In this document: in pieces, positions 9,783 through 19,153 of the stretch
Numbering within the stretch: position 1 is the stretch's first letter
Layout of the letters: each line of letters begins with the position of its first letter
Source: Caballeronia grimmiae
Lineage (GTDB): Bacteria; Pseudomonadota; Gammaproteobacteria; Burkholderiales; Burkholderiaceae
NCBI RefSeq assembly: GCF_000698555.1
Contig: NZ_JFHE01000003.1
Coordinates: 310,001-374,000, forward strand
Length of the DNA: 64,000 bases
Direction: 5' to 3'
Notes under the pieces: model-generated
Told to the model about the DNA's origin: nothing
What the model saw: the letters and a program-made list of their open reading frames with translations, nothing else
Database searches by the model: none
Program-made: the position numbers and the translations under genes

Positions 9783-12043
9783 GCACGATCGAAGCCGTGA
9801 ACGCCGGGGAGTCGGCTGCGTCGGCCTTTGCCGACGAAAGCGCCGCGCTTGCCGAAGGTTTCGCGCGGCGCATCGGCGAACTGTCGCGGTGGTCGGGCGC
9901 GGGCGCGCGGGCGATCGCTTGGGCAGAACGCGCGGCGCTTGCCATCAGCCGGGCGACGGCGCTCGGACACGTCTGCATGCCGCTTGCCGCGCTCGCGCGG
10001 CGTCACGGAGAGAATGTGCGCGAAGCACGCAATGCGCTGCTTGCAAGCGGCGTCGCGACGTTTGCCCGCACCGAGGCGCGCTTCGATGCGGCAAGTCTTC
10101 GGCCGCTGGTCATCGACGAGGACGGGCGGCTCTATCTCGCGCGCTACTTCGATTACGAGCGGCGGCTCGCGGTGGCGCTGGTCGAACGGGCGCGCGGCGC
10201 GCGGATCGACGTATCGCAGCGGGAGCTTGCGCAGCAGGCGGAGCGGATCGCACGCTACTTCGGGGAAGGCACGGCCAACGACGACATCGACTGGCAGCGC
10301 GTCGCCGCGCTCGTCGCGCTCGCGGGCAGGCTGACTATCGTGAGCGGCGGGCCGGGCACGGGCAAGACGACGACCGTGGTCGGCGTGCTCGCGTGTCTGC
10401 TCGACGCCGATCCGGGCTTGCGCATCGCGCTTGCCGCACCGACGGGCAAGGCCGCGCAGCGCATGCAGGAAGCGTTGATCGAGCGGGCGGACAAGCTGCC
10501 GCCCGAGCTGGCCGCGCGGCTGCCGCGCACATCGTTCACGTTGCAGCGCTTGCTCGGCGTGCTGCCGGATGGCGGCTTCCGGCATCATCGCGACAATCCG
10601 TTGCCCTATGACGTGATCGTGGTCGACGAGGCGTCGATGATCGATGTCGCGCTCGCGGCGCATCTGCTCGAAGCGGTCGCGCCGTCGAGCCGGCTCGTGA
10701 TGCTCGGCGACAAGGATCAGCTCTCGGCGGTCGAAGCGGGCGCGGTGTTCGCGGAACTGAGCGCGCGGCCATCGTTCAGCGAGGCGGGCGCGGGGCGGAT
10801 CGCGGGCGCGCTGGGCGTGGAACTGGCGAGGTTTCGGGCGGCGTTGCCTGATGGCGTCAAGTCCGGCGGCGGCGACGGGCGCGGGAACCCAGCGGCCCAC
10901 GCGCGGACGAGCGATGCGTCGCTCGCACAATCCGATGCGCATGACGAGGGCTACGGCAACTTCTTTCCGGGCAACGAAGAGGGCGATGCATCCGGCGCGC
11001 AAGGCGAGAACCAGGGCGATTTGTTCTCGAACACAGACGCCCCCGCGAGCGAATCACCTTTCGCGGCTTCGTCCGATGCGTGGGGCGCTCCCGGCGATCT
11101 CGACGACGCACCGCATGCCGACGAAGGCTACGCCGACCTCTTCGCCACGCTAGACACCGGCTCCCACAATCCGCCCGACGCCCGCGACGACGCCCCGCTC
11201 ACCGACAGCGTCGTCTGGCTCGCGCGCAACTACCGCTTCGGGCTGGATTCGGCGATCGGCCGCCTGTCGATCGCAATCCGCAACGGCGATGCCCAAGCCG
11301 CGCTCCAAGCGCTCGACGCAAAGCAATCGGCCGCGCCCGAAGCGCCCGCCGCGGTGCTGCTGAACGACGGCCACGCCACGCTATCGGACCGCACGCTCGC
11401 TCATCTGGCGAAGGGCTTCGCGCCCTACGCCGATGCGCTCGCGTCGATGCTGCAAGCGGAGCACGCGCCATCCGATGAAGCCCGGCTGTTCGACGCGCTC
11501 AATCGTTTCCGCGTGCTGTGCGCCACTCGCAAGGGGCCGCGCGGCGTCGACGAAGTGAACGCGCGTATCGCGTCGAAGGTGCGCGACCAAGCGGGCATTG
11601 CGCTTGCAATCGGAGCACAGTGGTTCGCCGGACGGCCGGTGATCGTCACGCGCAACGACTATGCGCTCGGGCTCTTCAACGGCGATATCGGCATTGCACT
11701 GCCGGGGCCGAACGGCGCGCTGCGCGTGGCGTTCCGCATGGCGGATGGCTCGCTGCGTCATGTATCGCCGGCTGCGCTGCCGCCGCACGACACGGCGTTC
11801 GCGCTGACCGTGCACAAATCGCAAGGCTCGGAATTCGAGCACGCGGCGCTCGTGCTGCCCGGCAGCTTCGTGCGCGTGCTGTCGCGCGAGCTGGTCTATA
11901 CGGCGATCACGCGGGCGAAGCGCCGCATCGAAGTCATCGGCTCGGCGGCGATTTTCGCGCAGGCCGTCGATGCGCCGACGCGTCGCGATTCCGGTCTCGC
12001 CGCGAGAATGGCGCGCCTGATGCGCCTGCACCATCGATCCTGA
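9779..12043 (+). CDS. recD: RecBCD exonuclease V, alpha subunit RecD with an acidic linker insertion
   Basis: RecD is the 5'-3' SF1B helicase of RecBCD. Walker A is GGPGTGKT at residues 190-197, followed by the Walker B/DEAS motif at 283-286, GDKDQLSAVEAG at about 310-321 and a C-terminal YTAITRAKRRIEVIG motif. At 754 residues it is well over 100 residues longer than E. coli RecD (608). The extra length is mostly an insertion at about 357-473 between motif III and the next helicase motif (LARNYRFG). The insertion is rich in D, E, G, N, S and A and looks disordered. It contains QGDLF at residues 412-416 and two DEGY segments (389-392 and 448-451); see the findings. The gene is the last of the recC-recB-recD overlap set and is followed 17 bp later by arfB. 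Confidence 0.93.
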   Translation: MSTIEAVNAGESAASAFADESAALAEGFARRIGELSRWSGAGARAIAWAERAALAISRATALGHVCMPLAALARRHGENVREARNALLASGVATFARTEARFDAASLRPLVIDEDGRLYLARYFDYERRLAVALVERARGARIDVSQRELAQQAERIARYFGEGTANDDIDWQRVAALVALAGRLTIVSGGPGTGKTTTVVGVLACLLDADPGLRIALAAPTGKAAQRMQEALIERADKLPPELAARLPRTSFTLQRLLGVLPDGGFRHHRDNPLPYDVIVVDEASMIDVALAAHLLEAVAPSSRLVMLGDKDQLSAVEAGAVFAELSARPSFSEAGAGRIAGALGVELARFRAALPDGVKSGGGDGRGNPAAHARTSDASLAQSDAHDEGYGNFFPGNEEGDASGAQGENQGDLFSNTDAPASESPFAASSDAWGAPGDLDDAPHADEGYADLFATLDTGSHNPPDARDDAPLTDSVVWLARNYRFGLDSAIGRLSIAIRNGDAQAALQALDAKQSAAPEAPAAVLLNDGHATLSDRTLAHLAKGFAPYADALASMLQAEHAPSDEARLFDALNRFRVLCATRKGPRGVDEVNARIASKVRDQAGIALAIGAQWFAGRPVIVTRNDYALGLFNGDIGIALPGPNGALRVAFRMADGSLRHVSPAALPPHDTAFALTVHKSQGSEFEHAALVLPGSFVRVLSRELVYTAITRAKRRIEVIGSAAIFAQAVDAPTRRDSGLAARMARLMRLHHRS

Positions 12044-12060
12044 ACGAAGGAGTGTCATCC

Positions 12061-12468
12061 ATGAGCGATAGCCTCGTGGTGCCGCCAGGCGAAATCGAGC
12101 TGACCGCCGTGCGCGCGCAAGGCGCGGGCGGGCAGAACGTCAACAAGGTGTCGAGCGCGATTCATTTGCGCTTCGACATCCGCGCGTCGTCGCTGCCGGA
12201 GCACATCAAGGCGAGACTGCTCGCGCTGTCCGACAGCCGCGTCACGCGCGAAGGCGTGATCGTCATCAAGGCGCAGGAGCATCGCACGCAGGACATGAAT
12301 CGCGCGGCGGCGCTCGCGCGTCTCGACGAGATGATCCGCAGCGTCAGCGTCACCCGGCGCAAGCGCATCGCAACGAAGCCGACGCGGGCGTCGCAGGTGC
12401 GCCGGGTCGAGGGGAAGGTCAGGCGGGGAGCGGTGAAGGCAGGGCGGGGCGCGGTGCGAGGCGAATAG
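12061..12468 (+). CDS. arfB: alternative ribosome-rescue factor ArfB (YaeJ), peptidyl-tRNA hydrolase
   Basis: ArfB enters stalled ribosomes lacking a codon in the A site and releases the nascent chain. The 135-residue protein has the release-factor catalytic motif GAGGQNVNK near residues 21-29, including the essential GGQ. It ends in the basic, Lys/Arg-rich tail (TRRKRIATKPTRASQVRRVEGK...) that in this family inserts into the empty mRNA channel. The length is normal for ArfB and too short for RF1 or RF2. The start at 12061 has GAACGAAGGAG just upstream as a ribosome binding site. It lies 17 bp after recD on the same strand and is probably co-transcribed with it; a functional link to recombination is not implied. 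Confidence 0.92.
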   Translation: MSDSLVVPPGEIELTAVRAQGAGGQNVNKVSSAIHLRFDIRASSLPEHIKARLLALSDSRVTREGVIVIKAQEHRTQDMNRAAALARLDEMIRSVSVTRRKRIATKPTRASQVRRVEGKVRRGAVKAGRGAVRGE

Positions 12469-12496
12469 GGCGGCAAGCGCCCCGCCGCCCATCATC

Positions 12497-12630
12497 GCGC
12501 GATGCCGCGCCATCCACACCGTGCGATGCTCAGCAATCCGTCACCGCGCGATGCTCAGCAATCCGTCACCGCGCGATGCTCAGCGATCCGTCACCGTGCG
12601 ATGCTCAGCGATCCGTCACCGTGCGATGCT
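12497..12630. repeat. 25-bp tandem repeat overlapping the 3' end of an EamA gene
   Basis: Four contiguous 25-bp units begin at 12521, 12546, 12571 and 12596. They differ at only two positions (gtg/gcg at the start and caa/cga in the middle). A degenerate copy precedes them (12497-12520) and a partial copy follows (from 12621). The stop codon of the minus-strand transporter at 12616 lies in the last full unit, so the array looks like an outward amplification of that gene's 3' end. It sits between two convergent genes and encodes no recognisable product. Confidence 0.9.
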
Positions 12631-13587
12631 CCGCCGTGTGAGGAACGGAACCTGTTTCACGATTCCTGTCGCGAGCGCCGTGCCCACCAGCACGACAGCA
12701 CATCCTTCGAGCATGACGAGCGATACGTGCTCGCTCAGGAACAGCGCGCCCCAGAGAATGCCGAAAAGCGGAATGACGAAGGTCACCGTCATCGCGCGTG
12801 CAGGGCCCGCCGCAGCCACGAGCCGAAAGTACAGAAAATAGGCGATGCCCGTGCAGCAGACGCCGAGCGCGATGACGGCCGACCACGCATGCGCGGAGAT
12901 CGGCGTCGCGGGCCACGTCAGCAGGGCGATCGGTGCGAGCATGATGGTCGCGCCGATCATGCTGCCGGCGGCGTTGGCGGTTGCATCGACATCCATCAGA
13001 TACTTCTTCGCAAAGTTGCCCGCCACGCCGTACAGCGCGGATGCCCCGAGCGCGGCCGCCGCCGCCAGCATGCCCTGAACGGGCAGCCCGGACGATGCCG
13101 CGCCGTCCGTCGCGATCTGGTTCCACACGAGCAGCAGCACGCCCGCGAAGCCGATCGCCATGCCGATGCTGCGCATCGTCGTCAGCCGGTCCTTCAGCCA
13201 CACGTAGGCGACGAGCGCGCCAAAGAGCGGCGTCGTCGCATTGATGACGGACGTCGCGCCCGCCGACAGCGTCAGCTCCGCGAACGCGAACAGGCAAAAC
13301 GGCGCCGCCGAATTGAGGATGCCGACCACGAAAAGCGGCAGCGCGCGCCGACGCATCGTGCCGAGGGTGGCGGCGACGTTGCGGCGTGCAAGCAGCATTA
13401 CGATCAGCAACAGCGCGCCGATGCCGACGCGCACGGCCATGAGCGGCGCGACGCCGAACTCGGCGACTCCCACGCGAATGAACAGGAAGGAAGCGCCCCA
13501 CAATGCGGCGAGCACGATCAATTGCAACAAATTGGCGATGGACATGACGATGGCGGACTTCGAGATACTAATTAAAAGTCCGCGCAT
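12616..13587 (-). CDS. EamA/DMT-superfamily transporter
   Basis: This 323-residue protein has about ten hydrophobic segments in two homologous halves, the architecture of EamA drug/metabolite transporters. Features include WGASFLFIRVGVAEFGVAPL near the N-terminus and WLKDRLT and LSEHV at the usual conserved sites after TM4 and TM9. Family members export amino acids or other small metabolites; no substrate can be assigned. A second in-frame ATG at 13545 (MSIANLLQ) is an equally plausible start, and neither has a clear ribosome binding site. The C-terminus (RRSIAR) is encoded by sequence that is the template of the adjacent 25-bp tandem repeat. It lies downstream of lctP on the same strand with a gap of about 60-100 bp. 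Confidence 0.85.
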   Translation of the reverse strand: MRGLLISISKSAIVMSIANLLQLIVLAALWGASFLFIRVGVAEFGVAPLMAVRVGIGALLLIVMLLARRNVAATLGTMRRRALPLFVVGILNSAAPFCLFAFAELTLSAGATSVINATTPLFGALVAYVWLKDRLTTMRSIGMAIGFAGVLLLVWNQIATDGAASSGLPVQGMLAAAAALGASALYGVAGNFAKKYLMDVDATANAAGSMIGATIMLAPIALLTWPATPISAHAWSAVIALGVCCTGIAYFLYFRLVAAAGPARAMTVTFVIPLFGILWGALFLSEHVSLVMLEGCAVVLVGTALATGIVKQVPFLTRRSIAR

Positions 13588-13645
13588 GTTAGCACTGCGC
13601 GCGGCGGCGAAGAACGCACCGCGAATGACACCGCAAGAGGCGGGA

Positions 13646-15247
13646 TCAGTGCGGCGGGATCATCCACGTCAGCACGTTCTGCTGCAGCCAGACGAGCAAG
13701 CCCAGAATCACCGTCAGCAGAATCGAATGCTTGAAGGTGCGCGCGAAGACGAGGCCTTCCTTGCCCTTGAGCTCGGTCGTCGCGACGCCCGTCGAGATGT
13801 TCTGCGGCGAGATCATCTTGCCCATCACGCCGCCGGACGAGTTGGTCGCCGCCATCAGCACGGGGTTCAGGTTGAGCTGATGCGCCGCCACCACTTGCAG
13901 GTTGCCGAAGAGCGCGTTGCCCGACGTATCGCTGCCGGAGAGGAAGACCGCGACCCAGCCGAGGAACGCGGACACGAGCGGAAAGAACGGTCCGACCGAC
14001 GCGACGCCGAGACCCAGCGTGTAGTTCATGCCCGAGTAGTTCATCAGATAGGCGAGGCCGACGATCGTCGCCACCGTGAAAATGGCGATGCGCGTTTGCA
14101 CCCACGTATCGACGATCGCCGCGCCGTACTCGCGGACCGGCAGCCGCACGAGCGCCGCCGTGATGATCGATGCGACCAGAATCGCCGTGCCCGTCGCGAG
14201 CGGCTGAAAGTCCCAGATCGCGCCGTACGGCTGGTTGTACAGCGTGATGTAGACAGCCTTGTCGAGTCCGGGCCAGGAAACCTTCACATCGCCGATCAGG
14301 AAAATTTTCGCGACCGTCCACACGATCACCACCAGCGACACGACGATCCACGGCAGCCAGCCTTGTCCGCCCGAAATAGCCGCGCGTGTCTGGCCGAGTC
14401 GATCGACGTTGACGGCGAAGCGCTCGTCGGCGGCGGGCTTCCAGACGCGCAGGAACGCGATCGTCAGAATCAGCGAAACGAGCGAAGAGAGCACGTCGGT
14501 CAGCGCATAGCTGATGTAGTTCGACGTGACGTACTGCGTAAGCGCGAAGCTCGCGCCCGAGACGAGCAGCACGGGCCACACGCGCATCATGTTGCGAAAG
14601 CCCGCGTAAATGCCGATCACGTAGAACGGCAGAAAGAAGGCGAAGAACGGCAACTGGCGGCCGACCATCTTGGCGAGCGCATCGGTGGGAAGGTGGGTGA
14701 CCGCGCCGAGCACGGTAATCGGCACGCCGAGCGCGCCGAAAGCCACCGGCGCGGTATTGAAGATCAGCGTGAAGGTGAGCGCTTCGAGCGTCGGGAAGCC
14801 GAGCAGGATCAGGAGCGAACTGGTGATGGCGATCGGCGTGCCGAAGCCCGAGATGCCTTCCAGCAGCGCGCCGAACGAAAAGCCGATGACGACCAGCACG
14901 ATACGCCTGTCGTTCGGCAGGTTTTCGACCATCCAGAGGCGGAACGCCTCGAAGCGTCCGGAGCGTTGCGCGACGTTGTAGAGCAGGATCGCGGCGAACA
15001 CGATCCACATCACCGGCCATAGCGCGAACACCGCGCCGGCGGCGATCGAGTTGAGCGCGAGCTTGAGCGGGAAGTGCCAGGCCGCCACCGCGATGACGAG
15101 CGCGACTACCAGCCCCGCGAGCGACGCCTGCCACGCCGGGCGGCGCGCCCAGCCGAGCAGCACGAGCACGACGGCGATCGGCAGCGCCGCCACGATGAAC
15201 GACAGCGCGAGCGAATTGGCGACGGGGGTGAGCAACTGATGGAACAT
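13646..15247 (-). CDS. lctP: L-lactate permease (LctP family)
   Basis: This 533-residue, strongly hydrophobic protein has more than ten membrane segments and matches LctP/LldP-type lactate:H+ symporters in length and character. Recognisable parts are GFSFGALLEGISGFGTPIAI near the first third and AATNSSGGVMGKMISPQNI near the C-terminus, a hallmark segment of the family. The ATG at 15247 was chosen over an upstream ATG (15358) because it is preceded by AGGAGA at the right spacing and begins MFHQLLTPVANS, the typical start. No lld dehydrogenase or LldR regulator gene is adjacent, so it may be regulated on its own. Glycolate is also carried by relatives. Confidence 0.92.
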   Translation of the reverse strand: MFHQLLTPVANSLALSFIVAALPIAVVLVLLGWARRPAWQASLAGLVVALVIAVAAWHFPLKLALNSIAAGAVFALWPVMWIVFAAILLYNVAQRSGRFEAFRLWMVENLPNDRRIVLVVIGFSFGALLEGISGFGTPIAITSSLLILLGFPTLEALTFTLIFNTAPVAFGALGVPITVLGAVTHLPTDALAKMVGRQLPFFAFFLPFYVIGIYAGFRNMMRVWPVLLVSGASFALTQYVTSNYISYALTDVLSSLVSLILTIAFLRVWKPAADERFAVNVDRLGQTRAAISGGQGWLPWIVVSLVVIVWTVAKIFLIGDVKVSWPGLDKAVYITLYNQPYGAIWDFQPLATGTAILVASIITAALVRLPVREYGAAIVDTWVQTRIAIFTVATIVGLAYLMNYSGMNYTLGLGVASVGPFFPLVSAFLGWVAVFLSGSDTSGNALFGNLQVVAAHQLNLNPVLMAATNSSGGVMGKMISPQNISTGVATTELKGKEGLVFARTFKHSILLTVILGLLVWLQQNVLTWMIPPH

Positions 15248-15490
15248 CGACGTCTCCTGTCGACCGCAGTCGGCGAACCGTGTTGCGCGTTCTTGTCGGC
15301 ACGCGGCGGCGAGCCGCGAGGCGCGTAGGGACTTCGATGCTTCATATGCCTTAAGCAACCGCGTAACGCGCAGCCTAAGAATAGGTGACCGATGGCCTCC
15401 GTCAAGCGGGAAATGTTCTTATCGGCTGCGACGCACGAACGCGCGTCGCGACGCGCGTGCTATCGCTTGACGAGGAGGCTTGCCGTGCCT

Positions 15491-15619
15491 TCAGCCTTCG
15501 ACGGCTGCGGCGGGCGGTGTATCGTCGCGGCCCGGCAGAGGCGTTTGACGGAAGACCCAGACGGTCAGCAGGGCGAGAGAAGCAAGCATCCACAGCACGA
15601 AAAACACAAAGGCCATCAT
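15491..15619 (-). CDS. small single-pass membrane peptide, 42 residues
   Basis: This short reading frame encodes a peptide beginning MMAFVFFVLWMLASLALLTV, one strong membrane helix, followed by a short polar tail ending DDTPPAAAVEG. A GGGGAG sequence sits at ideal distance before the double ATG (15619 and 15616), which is the main evidence that it is translated. I do not recognise a family. It is transcribed in the same direction as lctP, about 240 bp upstream of it. A hairpin-forming sequence lies in its presumed leader at 15645-15667. Function unknown. Confidence 0.55.
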   Translation of the reverse strand: MMAFVFFVLWMLASLALLTVWVFRQTPLPGRDDTPPAAAVEG

Positions 15620-15644
15620 GTCCACTCCCCGAGAGCGATGGTTT

Positions 15645-15667
15645 CGCGACGGCGGTGTACCGTCGCG
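15645..15667 (-). other. hairpin in the leader of the 42-residue membrane peptide
   Basis: CGCGACGG (15645-15652) and CCGTCGCG (15660-15667) form a perfect 8-bp stem with a 7-nt loop, 25 nt upstream of the peptide's start. There is no U-tract, so it is not an obvious terminator. One arm is part of a 17-nt motif repeated at 15513-15529, near the end of the same gene. Confidence 0.4.
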
Positions 15668-15877
15668 TTGCGCAAATGAGGAAGCTTGATAGCCAGAACC
15701 GTGCCAATCGTCTGGCGAATCGAGCCAGAGGCTTGTCGGAAAAGGAAGGAGCGCTTTGCGCTCGAACCAGCGCGGCGAGTGCGGGAGCGACTTGTGTCGG
15801 AAAATGTTGCAGGTCTGTTACGTCGAAAGACGCAACAGACGGGGAAGCTGCGTTTTTCGTAACGCCGGCGAAACAAC

Positions 15878-16159
15878 TCAGTGGCGGCCGCCGCCATGAC
15901 CGCCGCCGTAGCCGCCGCCGCCGCCATGCCAACCGCCACCGCCGCCGTGCCAACCGCCACCATGCCAGCCGCCGCCATGCCATCCGCCGCCATGCCAGCC
16001 GTGTCCGCCTCCCCAGCAGCATCCGCCGCCCCAGTATCCGAAGCCGATGGATATCGCCGGATAACCGTAATAGGCCGGGTAAGCCGGATAAGCAGGATAC
16101 GGCGCGTAATACGGATACGACGGATAGGCGGGCACCGCGTAGTACTCCGTCATCGGCAC
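15878..16159 (-). CDS. Gly/His/Trp-rich protein with HGGGW repeats
   Basis: This 93-residue protein starts at a GTG (16159), with an ATG two codons later. It has a Tyr/Pro-rich first half (YPSYPYYAPYPAYPAYPAYY) and a second half made of Gly, His and Trp. Three contiguous HGGGW units are followed by HGGGGGW and HGGGGGY, preceded by a CC pair. HGGGW is the Cu(II)-binding core of the mammalian prion octarepeat, so metal binding is a reasonable inference. No signal peptide follows either start codon, and the ribosome binding site is weak. The reading frame stays open upstream for 37 codons to the stop of the glycine-zipper lipoprotein gene, with which it is in frame. The true N-terminus is therefore uncertain. 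Confidence 0.6.
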   Translation of the reverse strand: MPMTEYYAVPAYPSYPYYAPYPAYPAYPAYYGYPAISIGFGYWGGGCCWGGGHGWHGGGWHGGGWHGGGWHGGGGGWHGGGGGYGGGHGGGRH

Positions 16160-16270
16160 CTGCGCGGTGCCTGAACTCGTGTGACAAAGGATCGCAGGGA
16201 GCCGCGTCTTGTAACAGGTCTGAAACAGCGGCGCGGTCAGGACCGGTCGCGCCGCGCGTGTGAGGTCCGA

Positions 16271-16483
16271 TTATTTGCCAACCTGATTGCCGATGACCCC
16301 GCCGACCGCCGCGCCGCCGAGCGTCGAAAGCGCGCTGCCGCCGATCACCGCCCCGCCCGCTGCGCCGACGCCCGCGCCGATCGCGGTATCGCGTTGACGA
16401 GTGGTCATGCTGTCGCAGCCGGTCAGGCCGGCCATGAGTGCTACGACCATTGCAGCGGCGCCGATTTGTTTGATGTTTTTCAT
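16271..16483 (-). CDS. glycine-zipper lipoprotein, 70 residues
   Basis: The product begins MKNIKQIGAAAMVVALMAGLTGC, a lipoprotein signal peptide with lipobox LTGC. The rest is a small glycine-zipper domain (GAGVGAAGGAVIGG...LGGAAVGGVIGNQVG), as in OsmB/SlyB-type outer-membrane lipoproteins. The ATG at 16483 is preceded by TTGGAGAG; a longer version from 16540 would place a non-signal segment in front of the lipobox and is rejected. It is probably an outer-membrane-associated stress lipoprotein. The HGGGW protein lies immediately downstream in the same frame. Confidence 0.85.
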   Translation of the reverse strand: MKNIKQIGAAAMVVALMAGLTGCDSMTTRQRDTAIGAGVGAAGGAVIGGSALSTLGGAAVGGVIGNQVGK

Positions 16484-16606
16484 GTCGACTCTCCAATACG
16501 ATGATGAAGTGAAACGGCTGCGGCTCGCATGGAACAGCACCGCATAGGCTGCCGGTTCATGCAGTAATGAGCAGGAAAGGTGCCTGCATGCCTTTGCCGC
16601 GTCGAC

Positions 16607-16645
16607 GAAAAAAAGCCTGCCGCACGTCAGGCGCGACAGGCTTTC
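16607..16645 (-). terminator. rho-independent terminator of thiC
   Basis: On the minus strand, AAAGCCTG and CAGGCTTT form a stem followed by a run of T. It lies 20-60 nt after the thiC stop codon, the expected place. Confidence 0.8.
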
Positions 16646-16666
16646 CCTGGTCAGACAGCAGCAACA

Positions 16667-18664
<1,998 letters not shown>

Positions 18665-18741
18665 CTAAACAGGGAGGAACGAGATGGAAAGGTCGGGCGC
18701 TGAAGATGCGGCGGTAGGTCATTCGAAAGCCGCAGTGCCCG

Positions 18742-18866
18742 AACGCTTCCCTGCGCTGGCATTATCCAGATCAGGTTCAAAGGGTATTTCTCACCCACGT
18801 GGCACGGGCGATTCGACCGGTGGTGCCGATTCGAAATCGCGATGTGCAGCGCAGGACCCCCGCGTT
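18742..18866 (-). promoter_or_regulatory. TPP (THI-box) riboswitch upstream of thiC
   Basis: Read on the minus strand, the region contains GTGAGAAATACCC, TTGAACCTGATCTGGATAAT and GCCAGCGCAGGGAA in the order and spacing of the THI-box. The outer P1 stem is closed by AACGC and GCGTT at the two ends. The CTGAGA core is GTGAGA here. The variable P3 arm is long and can pair GCGATTTCGA with TCGAATCGC. TPP binding would be expected to block thiC translation or transcription; the roughly 140 nt between aptamer and start codon would hold the expression platform. Confidence 0.93.
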
Positions 18867-19153
18867 AGCAGCCGCCACGATACACCGCACCGTGGTGCGT
18901 TGACAACCATCCCGAAAACGGCCGCATCGCGTCGCGCCGTTCCTGCATAATGGCGGGCGCCGCGTTTTAGGTAGTTACCCGAAGCGCGGTTTCGCGACCG
19001 CCGCCGCTCTTCGTTCGCCTCTCGACCGCCCTTCCTTCGCATCATCATGCCGTTGTGTTTTCATCGTCCTGCACCGTCGTGCGGGCGTCGCGCTGTGAGT
19101 ATTTCGGTCGTTTCCGCATGCGCCATGCGCCACGCGGTTTTCGCGGAGTAAGC

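Noticed and set aside
12497..12630. The tandem repeat considered as a CRISPR array
   Set aside because: The 25-bp units are contiguous with no spacers and there are no cas genes.
13241..15022. A 593-codon plus-strand frame across lctP
   Set aside because: Antisense to a membrane-protein gene; the translation is Arg/Asp/His-rich as expected for such a complement.
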